A stretch of 64,000 nt of DNA from Comamonas sp. BIGb0124 (GTDB lineage Bacteria; Pseudomonadota; Gammaproteobacteria; Burkholderiales; Burkholderiaceae_C). A model generated the notes under the pieces. It was not told the DNA's origin and did no database searches. It worked only from the letters and a program-made list of their open reading frames with translations. The position numbers and the translations under genes were made by a program. Shown here piece after piece: positions 45,013 to 55,131 of the stretch (position 1 is the stretch's first letter; every line of letters starts with the position of its first letter). The stretch is taken from assembly GCF_003752175.1 (NCBI RefSeq), contig NZ_RJVF01000010.1:62001-126000 (forward strand). Direction: 5' to 3'.

Positions 45013-46031
45013 TTGATGCATTGAGGCATGTGACACATCGGTGCTGGGTGCTCTCGCTTGGATTGCGCACTCTACCCTTGGTAGCGGCTGTCGTGCTCTC
45101 CGCCTGCAGCTCACCCCCCAAAGGCTACGGCGTCTCCACCCGTAACTTGCCTCCTGCCGCGACCATGATCGCGGATCCTGCTCAAGCCGATACCACCACC
45201 ACGGCCGAGAAAACCCGCGACACCTATCTTGATCTGATTCGTCAGATGCAGACCCAAGGTTTGTGGTTTGCGTCTCTCGCCCATATCGATGCTTTCGAGC
45301 TGAGCTATGGCACCTCACCCGATGCCCAGTTGATGCGCGCCGATGCGCTGCGCAACGCAGGCAAGATGGACGAAGCCATTGCCATCTACAAACAGATGAC
45401 CAACGGACCGCAAGCCGCCCGAGCCTATCGAGGATTAGGCTTGGCCGCCGGGGCCAGACAAGATTTTTCGGGAGCAGCCCAGTTCTTTGCCCAGGCGCAG
45501 CGCCGCAACCCGACCGATGCCAGCATCCTGAGTGACCTGGCCTATGCCCACATGCGTGCCGGGCAGCTCGAAGCGGCCTGGGTTCCCATCATGCAGGCCG
45601 CCCAACTCACACCGCGCGATCCGCGAGTTCAATCCAATTTGGCGCTGTTCTACTACGCCCAGGGCGACAGCGCCCGAGCCGAGCAGGTTCTCAACGCCAT
45701 GGCCAATGCGGACGACAGCACACGGGACGCTTTGCGGCGTACGGCGCAGCAGATCCGCGCACGCAGCGGTGGCGCCGAGCGGCCCAGTGATATCGGTCGC
45801 AGTGGTACCGGCAGCAGCAATGCGATTCGCCCTGTGACGGCCGCAGAAAACGGTTTGCCCACGAGCCATGCCACCGGTGCCTTGCTGGTACGCCGAACCG
45901 TCGGTGCTTCGCCCAGTGCTTTGCAGCTCACATCCGAAATGCCCGCCACACACGCGGTGCCCCGTGCTCAATCCCTTGCGGGCAACGCAACGCTCGGCCC
46001 CGTCAACTCAGTAGAGGAGTCCACGCCATGA
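45009..46031 (+). CDS. tadD: Tad pilus TPR lipoprotein TadD
   Basis: A 340-residue protein with a lipoprotein signal ending LSACSS (Cys near residue 32). TPR-type helix pairs span about 85-250 (AQLMRADALRNAGKMDEAIA, DASILSDLAYAHMRAGQLEA, VQSNLALFYYAQGDSARAEQ). TadD proteins are outer-membrane pilotins or scaffolds needed for Flp biogenesis. The C-terminal 90 residues are low-complexity Ser/Ala/Gly-rich. It overlaps the next gene by 4 bases. Confidence 0.9.
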   Translation: MIDALRHVTHRCWVLSLGLRTLPLVAAVVLSACSSPPKGYGVSTRNLPPAATMIADPAQADTTTTAEKTRDTYLDLIRQMQTQGLWFASLAHIDAFELSYGTSPDAQLMRADALRNAGKMDEAIAIYKQMTNGPQAARAYRGLGLAAGARQDFSGAAQFFAQAQRRNPTDASILSDLAYAHMRAGQLEAAWVPIMQAAQLTPRDPRVQSNLALFYYAQGDSARAEQVLNAMANADDSTRDALRRTAQQIRARSGGAERPSDIGRSGTGSSNAIRPVTAAENGLPTSHATGALLVRRTVGASPSALQLTSEMPATHAVPRAQSLAGNATLGPVNSVEESTP

Positions 46032-46519
46032 ACGTCTATCCATTCCCAGTCCAGTCTGCCCAGCGCAAGGTCGCAGTGGCTGCTTCCACTCTGTCGACCC
46101 TCGCCGCTCTCATCGTGGCTGCTCCGGATGCTCACGCCCAGCAGCCTGCACCGACAGACGTCGGCGCGGCAACCAGTCATGTTTCGACCGTAGCACTGCA
46201 AGAGGCCCCGCCGGCCGTGAGCGCTCAGCCACCAAGCACGGGGAGTGGATTGACCCTCTCCTCCATGCCGCCCATCGCCATTGCCCAGCCTACTTCCGCT
46301 GCTCCAGTGGCCAACCCGCCCCGCCGACCGGTCATTGGCGCCGCCACGGCTAATCTGCTGGCGCTGCAACGCGAATCGGTGGGCCGTGCACGGCCTGTGG
46401 CTGGTGATCAGGCTTCGTTGAGCTATGCGCGTTATTTGAAGAGTTTTGAATTTCCTATTCCCGAGAAGTATGAGTCCAACATCAAGGATGTGAAGCAAAG
46501 TGGCGGTGGCGGAAGCTAA
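46028..46519 (+). CDS. DUF3613-type exported protein of the tad cluster
   Basis: A 163-residue secreted protein. The signal peptide ends near AAPDAHAQQ. After a Pro/Ala/Thr-rich linker, residues about 100-150 (IGAATANLLALQRESVGRAR, LSYARYLKSFEFPIPEKYES) match the DUF3613 pattern found next to tadD in Burkholderiales tad loci. The tail is KQSGGGGS. Function is unknown; location suggests a periplasmic accessory of pilus assembly. Confidence 0.75.
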   Translation: MNVYPFPVQSAQRKVAVAASTLSTLAALIVAAPDAHAQQPAPTDVGAATSHVSTVALQEAPPAVSAQPPSTGSGLTLSSMPPIAIAQPTSAAPVANPPRRPVIGAATANLLALQRESVGRARPVAGDQASLSYARYLKSFEFPIPEKYESNIKDVKQSGGGGS

Positions 46520-46545
46520 CTGATATTCAAAAGAATGATTTGATC

Positions 46546-47064
46546 ATGTTGCGTCCATTCAGCTTAATGATCCCCGATAGCAGCCGCTCGCGCCGGCAGC
46601 TGGGGGCGTATGCGCTTGAATATGCATTGGTGTTCCCAGTCTTCTTTGTCATCCTGTACGCAGTAATTAGTTATGGATTGGTTTTTACACTGAGGTTGTC
46701 ATTGCAACATGCTGCAGAGGAGGGGGCGCGTGCTGCATTACGTTATGAGGCGACTGGTGCAAGTCGCTTGGAAAATGTCACACTAGTAAGTCAAAATTTT
46801 CTTTCCGGTTGGTTGCCATCATCTAGTTATACCGTCAGTCATCAGATATGCAGGCGGGATGCTCCGACGGTATGCTGGAGCGGGACCGGAACTCCAATTG
46901 TTTGCACCGGTGTTGATATCGCTCAGACCTGCTCGATCGAAGTTCAAATCGATTATGACTATCGAAGTCGTCCTATTGCGCCTTCTTTGCCTGGTTTTGG
47001 TCTGATTTTTCCAGATGTATTGACGGGTAAAGCATCGGTGCTATTGGAGAGGGTCAGTTTATGA
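46546..47064 (+). CDS. tadE: TadE-family pseudopilin
   Basis: A 172-residue minor pilin-like protein. The leader ends before a TadE segment (GAYALEYALVFPVFFVILYA) with the prepilin-type Glu, followed by the hydrophobic helix and the conserved LSLQHAAEEGARAALRYE. Cys pairs occur in the soluble domain (residues about 100-130). Start ATG 46546 is preferred; a TTG at 46540 is in frame. GC is lower than in the core cpa genes. It overlaps the next gene by 4 bases. Confidence 0.88.
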   Translation: MLRPFSLMIPDSSRSRRQLGAYALEYALVFPVFFVILYAVISYGLVFTLRLSLQHAAEEGARAALRYEATGASRLENVTLVSQNFLSGWLPSSSYTVSHQICRRDAPTVCWSGTGTPIVCTGVDIAQTCSIEVQIDYDYRSRPIAPSLPGFGLIFPDVLTGKASVLLERVSL

Positions 47065-47549
47065 GTTGCTCGACCATAAAAATGCCCAAAGCCTCTTTGC
47101 CAACGTGCAAGGGTGTTGCAGCAATTGAGTTTTCTCTTGTGTTTCTGATTATTTTTGTTATTTTTTATGGCTTGGTGACTTTTGCTGATGTATTTTTTAA
47201 GATGCAAGCGGTCTCTCGCGCTGCGGAGGATGGCGCGCGATTAGCGCAGAGGCTCATGGTAGGGAACGCTGTCACTCTCTCGAATGTGCAGAAAGACTCG
47301 GTGGTCGCTCTGGTGCAAGAGTCGCTTGCCCAGTCGTCTTTTACGCCCGGAGCCAATCTTGCGGAGAGGTTGACTTGGGTTAGGGCGAACTCAGTGGTGG
47401 TCAGAAGCTCTCTGGATTCGAGGATTGTTGAACTTAGATTCGAATACGGAAAAAATCGCCTGTTGCCATATATACCTCTGGCTGATATGTCTGGTTGGCT
47501 ATTGAAAAATGATTCCGTTATCACTGTGAAGTCTGCTTGGAGTGCTTGA
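47061..47549 (+). CDS. tadF: TadE/TadF-like pseudopilin
   Basis: A 162-residue relative of TadE: GVAAIEFSLVFLIIFVIFYG is the pilin-like cleavage and helix region, followed by MQAVSRAAEDGARLAQRLMV. TadF proteins are processed by the same peptidase and are needed for pilus formation. AT-rich codon use is shared with tadE and tadG. The symbol is by position; TadE and TadF are hard to separate by sequence. Confidence 0.8.
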   Translation: MSCSTIKMPKASLPTCKGVAAIEFSLVFLIIFVIFYGLVTFADVFFKMQAVSRAAEDGARLAQRLMVGNAVTLSNVQKDSVVALVQESLAQSSFTPGANLAERLTWVRANSVVVRSSLDSRIVELRFEYGKNRLLPYIPLADMSGWLLKNDSVITVKSAWSA

Positions 47550-47550
47550 A

Positions 47551-49629
47551 ATGATGCATGAAAAGTTTCATTCGATGGCCACGGCAAGGCGGCAGCGTGG
47601 GTCTGTGATCGTTAATGCGGCAATTGGGTTGCTGGTTTGCGTGGTTATATTGGGTGCCGTGCAGATTGGTTATTTATTTTATGCCAATCGTGAACTCCAG
47701 CGTGCAGCGGATTTTGCCGCTCTGGCGGGTGCTCGTGCTCTAGAACTGAATGGGCGAACTGCCGCCGGATGTACGGCTGCAGGCGTTGCGGTGGGGAGTG
47801 GTTTGACGAATAACAAGGTTTTGGGTGTTACTGCCACCGCTGCTGGGCCTTACTGTGGTACTTGGGCTGAGGCATCTGCTCAAGACATGCGATTCAATGC
47901 GAGTTCTGCCCCCTACAACGCGATTAGAGTGGTTGCAAGTATTACGCCGGTTGTCTTGGTTCCTGGTATCGAAAGTACAACTTTGACAGCAAGGGCTGTA
48001 GCCCGCATCGGTGCGGACTCTGCTGCTTTCTCGGTCGGCTCTAAGTTGGTGGATGCAAATCCGAAAGCTCCATTGTTTTCAGTTCTTAAATTTGTCGGTG
48101 CTGATATTGGGAAGCTGTGCGTAGGATGTTATGACGGATTGGCTTCGGCATACGTCACGCCTGCAGGGTTGTTGAGTGCACTCGAAATACCTGTTACTGC
48201 CAATTTAACGGCTGGAGGTCTTAATGATCTACTGGTTGCGGAGCAGATCAAAATTGGCGATTTGGTGAATGCTGCAGCTGAAATCGTTGGCCAGAATAAC
48301 TTGGTCAGATTGCAGGCGGAGGTGCTGTCGCAGTCTGTGAAGATCATTAATTCTAATGGTATTCCAATCAATGTAAAGATCGAGGATCTTCTGGTGCAAC
48401 TGGGTTCGTCTGATCAGGCTGGCCGTGGTCTCTTTGCACAAATAACCAGCGCCAATCCCATGAGCGCATTGGATGCAAATGTTGATGTTTTGAGTTTGGT
48501 GACATCGGCGATTGCGGTTGGAAATGGGAATAATGCAGCAAGCGTCGCTTTGTCGGTTCCTGGGCTTGGTATCAGTGTTGAATCAAGAATTGTCGAGCCG
48601 CCATCGATTGCGATTGGCCCTGTGGGTGTGACTGCTTATAATTCTCAGGTGCGGACCAAGATCAGTGTCAGCAGTGAAGACAGCATTCTTTCGGCTGTAC
48701 TTAAATTACTCTCAACAAAGATCAATGTTCCACTGATTATCGATGTTGCAAATTCTTATGGCACTCTCGATAGCATCAATTGCAATGTCTCTCCGCCCCA
48801 AGCCACGATTGCTGTCACCACATCTGTCGTCAATGCATGTGCCGGAAATATTGATACCGGTATTCTTTGGTCCAAGGCAAAAATATGCGAAGCTAGCAAC
48901 GTTGGGAATACAAATTTTGTGACTGTTGCGGGTGTGAATTTATTAAGCGGAAAAGCGGTTTTGCCGCTGTTGGCTCAGCCTAGTCCTGAGAATGTGACCT
49001 TGGTGGCAGGGGAGTCTAAGGATACAACCCGGAATCAACTGGCGATTGGGACGACCGTGAAAAATACGGTTGATCAATTGTTGAAATTGGTTGTGAGCGG
49101 TCTCGGAGCATCCAATAGTCAGTCGGCGGTTCGGATAGATAATGCTACTTTGGCAGGGAAGTTGGCTAAAGACTATTTGGTGAAGAATTCATATAATGTG
49201 GCTAACACAAAGAAGAATTTAGTCAGCGATGGCGTGGACTGGAATCGGCCTGGTTTCTTGGGGCTACTCAGTTCTTCAATGGTAGATGAGTGGGAACACA
49301 ATCTAAAAGGTTGTACAACGCAACTCTGTAAAGAGCAAGGGTTGACGGCCTCACTTCAAACTGCAAATACTGGGGGGCTGCTCGGAAATGTTTTGGGCGG
49401 ACTTGTTAATTTGGTTGCAGGAATACTTAACCTGGGAACAGGAAGCGGAGGGACGCCGTTGTTATCGGTAGTGATTGGCCCTATTCTAGAAATTCTGCAA
49501 AAATTATTAGATCCAATCGGAACAACGCTCGCCAATGGCCTGCTTGGCGGCATCCTTGGACTGGATATTGGAAAAGCCACGGTGCATGTTCAAAGTCTGA
49601 GCTGTGGACGTCCCGAGTTGGTCTACTAG
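47551..49629 (+). CDS. tadG: TadG-like protein of the tad cluster
   Basis: A 692-residue protein with the TadE/TadG-type N terminus (QRGSVIVNAAIGLLVCVVIL, then RELQRAADFAALAGARALEL), one membrane helix and a large external domain with about ten Cys residues. Its C-terminal region contains GGLLGNVLGGLVNLVAGILN and LANGLLGGILGLDIG, low-complexity Gly/Leu stretches that recall the SD-repeat protein. Start ATG 47551 is used; a GTG at 47542 is in frame. Length and place (after tadE/tadF) fit TadG, though the middle is not recognised. Confidence 0.8.
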   Translation: MMHEKFHSMATARRQRGSVIVNAAIGLLVCVVILGAVQIGYLFYANRELQRAADFAALAGARALELNGRTAAGCTAAGVAVGSGLTNNKVLGVTATAAGPYCGTWAEASAQDMRFNASSAPYNAIRVVASITPVVLVPGIESTTLTARAVARIGADSAAFSVGSKLVDANPKAPLFSVLKFVGADIGKLCVGCYDGLASAYVTPAGLLSALEIPVTANLTAGGLNDLLVAEQIKIGDLVNAAAEIVGQNNLVRLQAEVLSQSVKIINSNGIPINVKIEDLLVQLGSSDQAGRGLFAQITSANPMSALDANVDVLSLVTSAIAVGNGNNAASVALSVPGLGISVESRIVEPPSIAIGPVGVTAYNSQVRTKISVSSEDSILSAVLKLLSTKINVPLIIDVANSYGTLDSINCNVSPPQATIAVTTSVVNACAGNIDTGILWSKAKICEASNVGNTNFVTVAGVNLLSGKAVLPLLAQPSPENVTLVAGESKDTTRNQLAIGTTVKNTVDQLLKLVVSGLGASNSQSAVRIDNATLAGKLAKDYLVKNSYNVANTKKNLVSDGVDWNRPGFLGLLSSSMVDEWEHNLKGCTTQLCKEQGLTASLQTANTGGLLGNVLGGLVNLVAGILNLGTGSGGTPLLSVVIGPILEILQKLLDPIGTTLANGLLGGILGLDIGKATVHVQSLSCGRPELVY

Positions 49630-49647
49630 TCATATTTCCATTTATTC

Positions 49648-51042
<1,395 letters not shown>

Positions 51043-51051
51043 CGGGGGTCT

Positions 51052-51085
51052 GACCGAAACCGCAGCGCTTGGCGCGGCTTCGGTC
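51052..51085. terminator. Possible bidirectional hairpin between convergent genes
   Basis: GACCGAAACCGC (51052-51063) pairs with GCGGCTTCGGTC (51074-51085) with one mismatch. It lies between convergent genes but has no T run on either side. Confidence 0.4.
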
Positions 51086-51117
51086 GTCCAGGCGCCAAGG
51101 CCTGGATCGCGGGTCAA

Positions 51118-53862
51118 TCACAGACCCGAACCCTCTTCCACGATCACCCACCGCTGGCCGTCGTGGCGCAAGTCCAGCCGCTTGAGTTTGGTGATGCGCA
51201 GCACGCCCGCCACGCTGCTTTCACGGAAACGTGCAATGGCCATCGGTGCGCCATCGGCCGACGAGGCCGTGGGCAGTTCGAACGACAGGCCGCTGATCTG
51301 CAGCACGCGGGGCCGCGGCACGTCCAGACCGGCTCGCACCGATTGAACCCAGGCCGCGTGGTCTGTCCCGTCTTCCGGTTTGAAGCCTGCGGAGTAGGCG
51401 GCGACGAATTCGTCGGCGTTACGGTTGTTCCATGCTGCCAGCCAGGCATTGACCGCGGCACGTGCACCGGCTTCGTCGGCGACCACGGCCGGTTGTGCCA
51501 CCGTGGCTGCCGGAGCCGCTGTCTCTGGTGCCACGCTTGCGACAACAACGGGGGACGGCTCGGGCTCGACAGGTGGCACAGCCGCAGCCGGGGCAGGGGT
51601 CGATGGCACAACGGCAGCCGCAGGCGAAGCGGACGGCACCGCCGCAGCCACAGGCGGCGCGGCGGATGGCTCCGCTGCCGCACGGGCTGCCGCCACCGGC
51701 GCCGTCGTTGCGGCTTCGGGCGCGACCGCCGGTGTGGCTGCTGGAGTGGCCGTTTCCGTCGTCTTGACCGCAACCGCCGGCTCTGCGCTCAGGTTTGCGG
51801 CTGCAACCACGGTGGTGGTCGCGGTATCGTTGGTTGCGCGCGTCGCTGCCGTCGATGGCGCAGCCGATACCGAGATCGGTTCGGCCGGTGCGGCCTGAGC
51901 CGTATCGGTCGCTGGGGTTGGCGCCTCCGAGGCGGAAGCCGCGATCACCGGGGTTGCCGCAGTCTTTGCAAGCGGTTCGGTGGACGGGGCCGAGACCTCG
52001 GGCTTGGGCGTCGGTGCGACCCATGCCAAAGCCGCAGGTGTGGGTGCGGGTGTGGGGGTCGGCGTCGCTTCCACAGGCGTCGACGCGGCCACGGTCGCCG
52101 GCACCACAGCCTCCGGCACGGTCACCGGTGCCGCAGGCTCCGTCACCACGGACACGTTCCGGGTGGACGGTGCGTCGGATGCGACCACGGTGGCAGGCTC
52201 GGACGCCGGGGCCTGTTGGTCCACGGTCTGCGGTTGCGGGGTCTCGACCCTGGCTGCGGGGGCCGGTTCGGTGACGGGCGGTGCGGGCACCACGGCGGGC
52301 ACGGGAATCGATTCTGCAGCCACAGTCTGGGCGGCAGCGGCCGGTGCGGCGGCCACCACGGCAACAGCGGCGGGGGCTTCCGCCACGTCGGCGTTGCGCC
52401 GGATCAGCACATGACTGGCGCGTGGCCGCGCGTTGGGCGTCGTCCAGGCATTGACGGCGTCTGCCGTCGCGACGCCGGCCGGCGTGCCTGCTGCATGCGA
52501 CACCGCAGGGGTGTCTGCTGCCGCAGGCGCAAGGGCAACGGCGTGCTCGACGACGGGCGGCGCAGTGGGCGCGACAGGCTGCTGCGCTGGGGCGGCCGCA
52601 GTCACTGCAACGGGCGGTACCGCAGCGGCTTCGGCCAACGGCGGCAGTGTCTGGGCCGTGGCCTGCGCTGCATCGGATGTGACGGCTGTTGCGGTCGCCG
52701 GAGCGGCCCCGGCGTCGGCCGGCTTCGGCTCGGCGTTCTGGGCCGGGCCGATGGCCACGTCGTCCCACACGCTGCGCCGGGTTGCCGCCGGCGAGCTGCC
52801 GGAAGCCGGTGCGAGCGTCGTCGGGTAGTCGCTGGCCGTCGGCAGATCCCAGGCCGTGCGCGGCGTCGCGCTGGCGATCTGCACGGCAGGGGCCTCTGCA
52901 GCGGGTGCGGGTGTCGCAGCTTCGGCCTGTGATGCCGCCACATCCGGCATCACAGGCATGGCCATGACGGGCAATTGATCCGCAGGCTGGCGCGTGGAAG
53001 AAGGCCGCGCAGCAGCCACGGCCGATGGCGCAGGCGTTGCCGCTGCGTTGGCCGTGGCCGGTCGCTCGATCGGGCCCGCCGCAGCAACGGCAGGGCGGGT
53101 CGCGACCGCCCCCGCGACGCCTTGCGTCTCGGCCACCGGCTTTGCCGGGCTGGCGGCTGCCGGGGTGATAGGAGTCGCAGCCGGCGCGGCTGCGGCGACC
53201 GGCGGTGCCGTTCCCGTGTTCACCGACTGGCTCAGCAGCGCGAGTTTGGTCTGTACGCCGTCGGCGCCGGTCCTCATGGCGCGGCGATAGGCCTCGTTGG
53301 CCAGCCGTGTGTGCAGGTCGCCCATGTTTTCATAGGCGGTTGCGTAGTTCGGGTTGATGGCGATGGCCTTGCTCAAGGCCACCAGGGCCTTCTCGTCCAT
53401 GCCCTGGTCTGCGTACAGCACGGCCAGGTTGTTGTAGGGCTCGGCCATGTCCGGGTAGTCGCGCGTGAGTTGCGTGAACACGTCGATGGCGCGCGGCGCG
53501 TCGCCGCTCTCGCTGAACATCAATCCCTGCAGAAACCGCAGTTGCGGATTGCGTGAATCCGCTGCCAGCGATTTGTCGAGCAGCGCACGGGCCTGGGTCT
53601 TGTTGCCGGATTGCAGAAGCTGGTTGATCTCGGCGGCGGCACCGGCCGTCTGGGCCTGGATCACGGCCGCCGGGGCCAGCAGAACCAGGCCGGCCAGCGA
53701 CCATTGCAGGGCCAGCATCACGGGGCGGCGAAACAGCCCGTGGACACGACCCGCGCGTTTCTGCGGCAAGGGATCGGCATGTGCAGCGGCACTCTGGCTG
53801 GCCGCAAGCGAGGTGGGCGCGGGAGGGAAGGGCAGGCGGGGTCGGGAAGCGAATACGGCCAT
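51118..53862 (-). CDS. Large TPR protein with Ala/Pro-rich middle and NTF2-like C-terminal domain
   Basis: A 914-residue protein. A membrane or signal segment (LQWSLAGLVLLAPAAVIQAQ, about 52-71) follows a basic N terminus. TPR units lie at about 78-200 (PQLRFLQGLMFSESGDAPRA, PYNNLAVLYADQGMDEKALV). Residues about 220-790 are extremely Ala/Pro/Val/Thr-rich low complexity. Residues about 795-914 (AVNAWLAAWNNRNADEFVAA, then KRLDLRHDGQRWVIV) look like the NTF2/SnoaL-like domain found in Cds6-type proteins. It may be a periplasmic or wall-spanning scaffold. It converges on the tad activator gene; a link to pili is possible but not shown. Confidence 0.75.
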   Translation of the reverse strand: MAVFASRPRLPFPPAPTSLAASQSAAAHADPLPQKRAGRVHGLFRRPVMLALQWSLAGLVLLAPAAVIQAQTAGAAAEINQLLQSGNKTQARALLDKSLAADSRNPQLRFLQGLMFSESGDAPRAIDVFTQLTRDYPDMAEPYNNLAVLYADQGMDEKALVALSKAIAINPNYATAYENMGDLHTRLANEAYRRAMRTGADGVQTKLALLSQSVNTGTAPPVAAAAPAATPITPAAASPAKPVAETQGVAGAVATRPAVAAAGPIERPATANAAATPAPSAVAAARPSSTRQPADQLPVMAMPVMPDVAASQAEAATPAPAAEAPAVQIASATPRTAWDLPTASDYPTTLAPASGSSPAATRRSVWDDVAIGPAQNAEPKPADAGAAPATATAVTSDAAQATAQTLPPLAEAAAVPPVAVTAAAPAQQPVAPTAPPVVEHAVALAPAAADTPAVSHAAGTPAGVATADAVNAWTTPNARPRASHVLIRRNADVAEAPAAVAVVAAAPAAAAQTVAAESIPVPAVVPAPPVTEPAPAARVETPQPQTVDQQAPASEPATVVASDAPSTRNVSVVTEPAAPVTVPEAVVPATVAASTPVEATPTPTPAPTPAALAWVAPTPKPEVSAPSTEPLAKTAATPVIAASASEAPTPATDTAQAAPAEPISVSAAPSTAATRATNDTATTTVVAAANLSAEPAVAVKTTETATPAATPAVAPEAATTAPVAAARAAAEPSAAPPVAAAVPSASPAAAVVPSTPAPAAAVPPVEPEPSPVVVASVAPETAAPAATVAQPAVVADEAGARAAVNAWLAAWNNRNADEFVAAYSAGFKPEDGTDHAAWVQSVRAGLDVPRPRVLQISGLSFELPTASSADGAPMAIARFRESSVAGVLRITKLKRLDLRHDGQRWVIVEEGSGL

Positions 53863-54066
53863 GCGGCAAATCTCTTGGTCGGCGTGCCGCAGACCCGTCG
53901 TCCGATGGCTTCGCCGTAATCGCCCCAGGAGCGGGGTGCTCCGGAAATTATAGATTTGACAGGCGTCTCGACGAGCCGTATTGCGGTGTGTCCGCTACAC
54001 CTGAAGGCAAGCTTTTGATGCCGGACCGATGCGTGCGCAAACAAAAGTATTGCTTCTTCTTGCGGA

Positions 54067-54099
54067 CAAACAAAAGGGGCTGGTCCGAAGACCAGCCCC
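54067..54099 (-). terminator. Intrinsic terminator of the phasin gene
   Basis: On the minus strand GGGGCTGGT-CTTCGG-ACCAGCCCC is followed by TTTTGTTTG. The 9-bp GC-rich stem with a CTTCGG loop and T-rich tail is a classic terminator, about 110 bases after the phasin stop. Confidence 0.9.
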
Positions 54100-54207
54100 A
54101 ATGAGCCTATCACCCCCTGGCGCCAGGGCTCGAGGAGACATCTGCAATGAAAACCCGGTTCGACAGCCCGGCGGTGGTCGCCAGGCCGATCTCTCGCAAG
54201 CGTTGGA

Positions 54208-54762
54208 TCAGCGCTTGCGTGTGGCAGTCGCGGCGGCCTTGTTGGCTGCGGTGGCAGCCGTGCTGGCAACAGCGTTGTAGTTGGCTTCGGCGACTTCGGT
54301 GGCCTGCTTCACGGCCTTTTGCAGCGAGTCGTAAGCGGTGTTGCCGGCAGCAACGGCGCTCTTGAGCACGGCGACGGCGGTTTCGGAGCCGGCCGGGGCG
54401 TTGCGCGAAGCGTTGTCGACCAGTGCGAGGAACTTGCGCTGCGCTTCGGCGGCGTGTTCTTCGTAGGCCTTGCCGAAATCGCTGCCGGTGGCGTTGGCGA
54501 TGTCGTACAGGTGGCGGCTGTAGGCCGTGGCTTTCTCGGCCAGGGGCTGGAACAGGCTGGCTTGCAGGGCCAGCAGCTCTTGTGCATCCTTGGCGCTCAG
54601 CACGGCCTTGGCGTGATCGGCGGATTCGGCCAGCGCAGCCTTCGAAGCGGTCACGTTGAGTTCGATGATTTTTTCGACGCTTTCGAATGCCTTGGCAGTG
54701 AGGCCGAACAGGGTTTCGACCTGTGCTTTCTGGGCGGTGATGAAGTCTTCAGGGGTGGCCAT
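54208..54762 (-). CDS. phaP: Phasin (PHA granule-associated protein)
   Basis: A 184-residue amphipathic helical protein that coats polyhydroxyalkanoate granules. It begins [20 protein letters not shown] and continues in the phasin_2 pattern ([47 protein letters not shown]). The C-terminal tail is Ala/Thr/Lys-rich. It has its own good promoter and terminator and RBS GGAG, so it is probably transcribed alone and highly. It indicates that the organism stores PHA. Confidence 0.92.
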   Translation of the reverse strand: MATPEDFITAQKAQVETLFGLTAKAFESVEKIIELNVTASKAALAESADHAKAVLSAKDAQELLALQASLFQPLAEKATAYSRHLYDIANATGSDFGKAYEEHAAEAQRKFLALVDNASRNAPAGSETAVAVLKSAVAAGNTAYDSLQKAVKQATEVAEANYNAVASTAATAANKAAATATRKR

Positions 54763-54891
54763 GGTGATCTCCGATTCAAATCATGATGAATGAAAGGCGG
54801 CGAGCTGACGAAAACTGCTGTGAGCGCGGCCCGAGCGAGGAATGAGCCTCTTGCTGCGCAACGTTGAATGTTGCACTGCAGCATGCTTTTC

Positions 54892-54919
54892 ATTGTACGG
54901 AGAGCCGCTGGTTTTGCAA
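54892..54919 (-). promoter_or_regulatory. Sigma-70 promoter of the phasin gene
   Basis: On the minus strand TTGCAA (-35) and TACAAT (-10) are 16 bases apart, about 130 bases before the phasin ATG. Confidence 0.7.
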
Positions 54920-55131
54920 GTGCATTTTTCGTCTTTTATCGTTGATTAGATTGAGGTTTCTAATGAGGCTGCTAAATCGTGAAACCCGGTCAAACTTTTG
55001 TTTGAGTGTCAGCGAACCGCAGCGCTCGCGTCATCAAGCCTTCACGGCGGCAGGGCATTCGACGGCCTTGCCTGGCCGGCGCATTCCTGCGTAAAGTGGC
55101 CGTGTCTTTCAACAACGCGATCCCGCCACCC

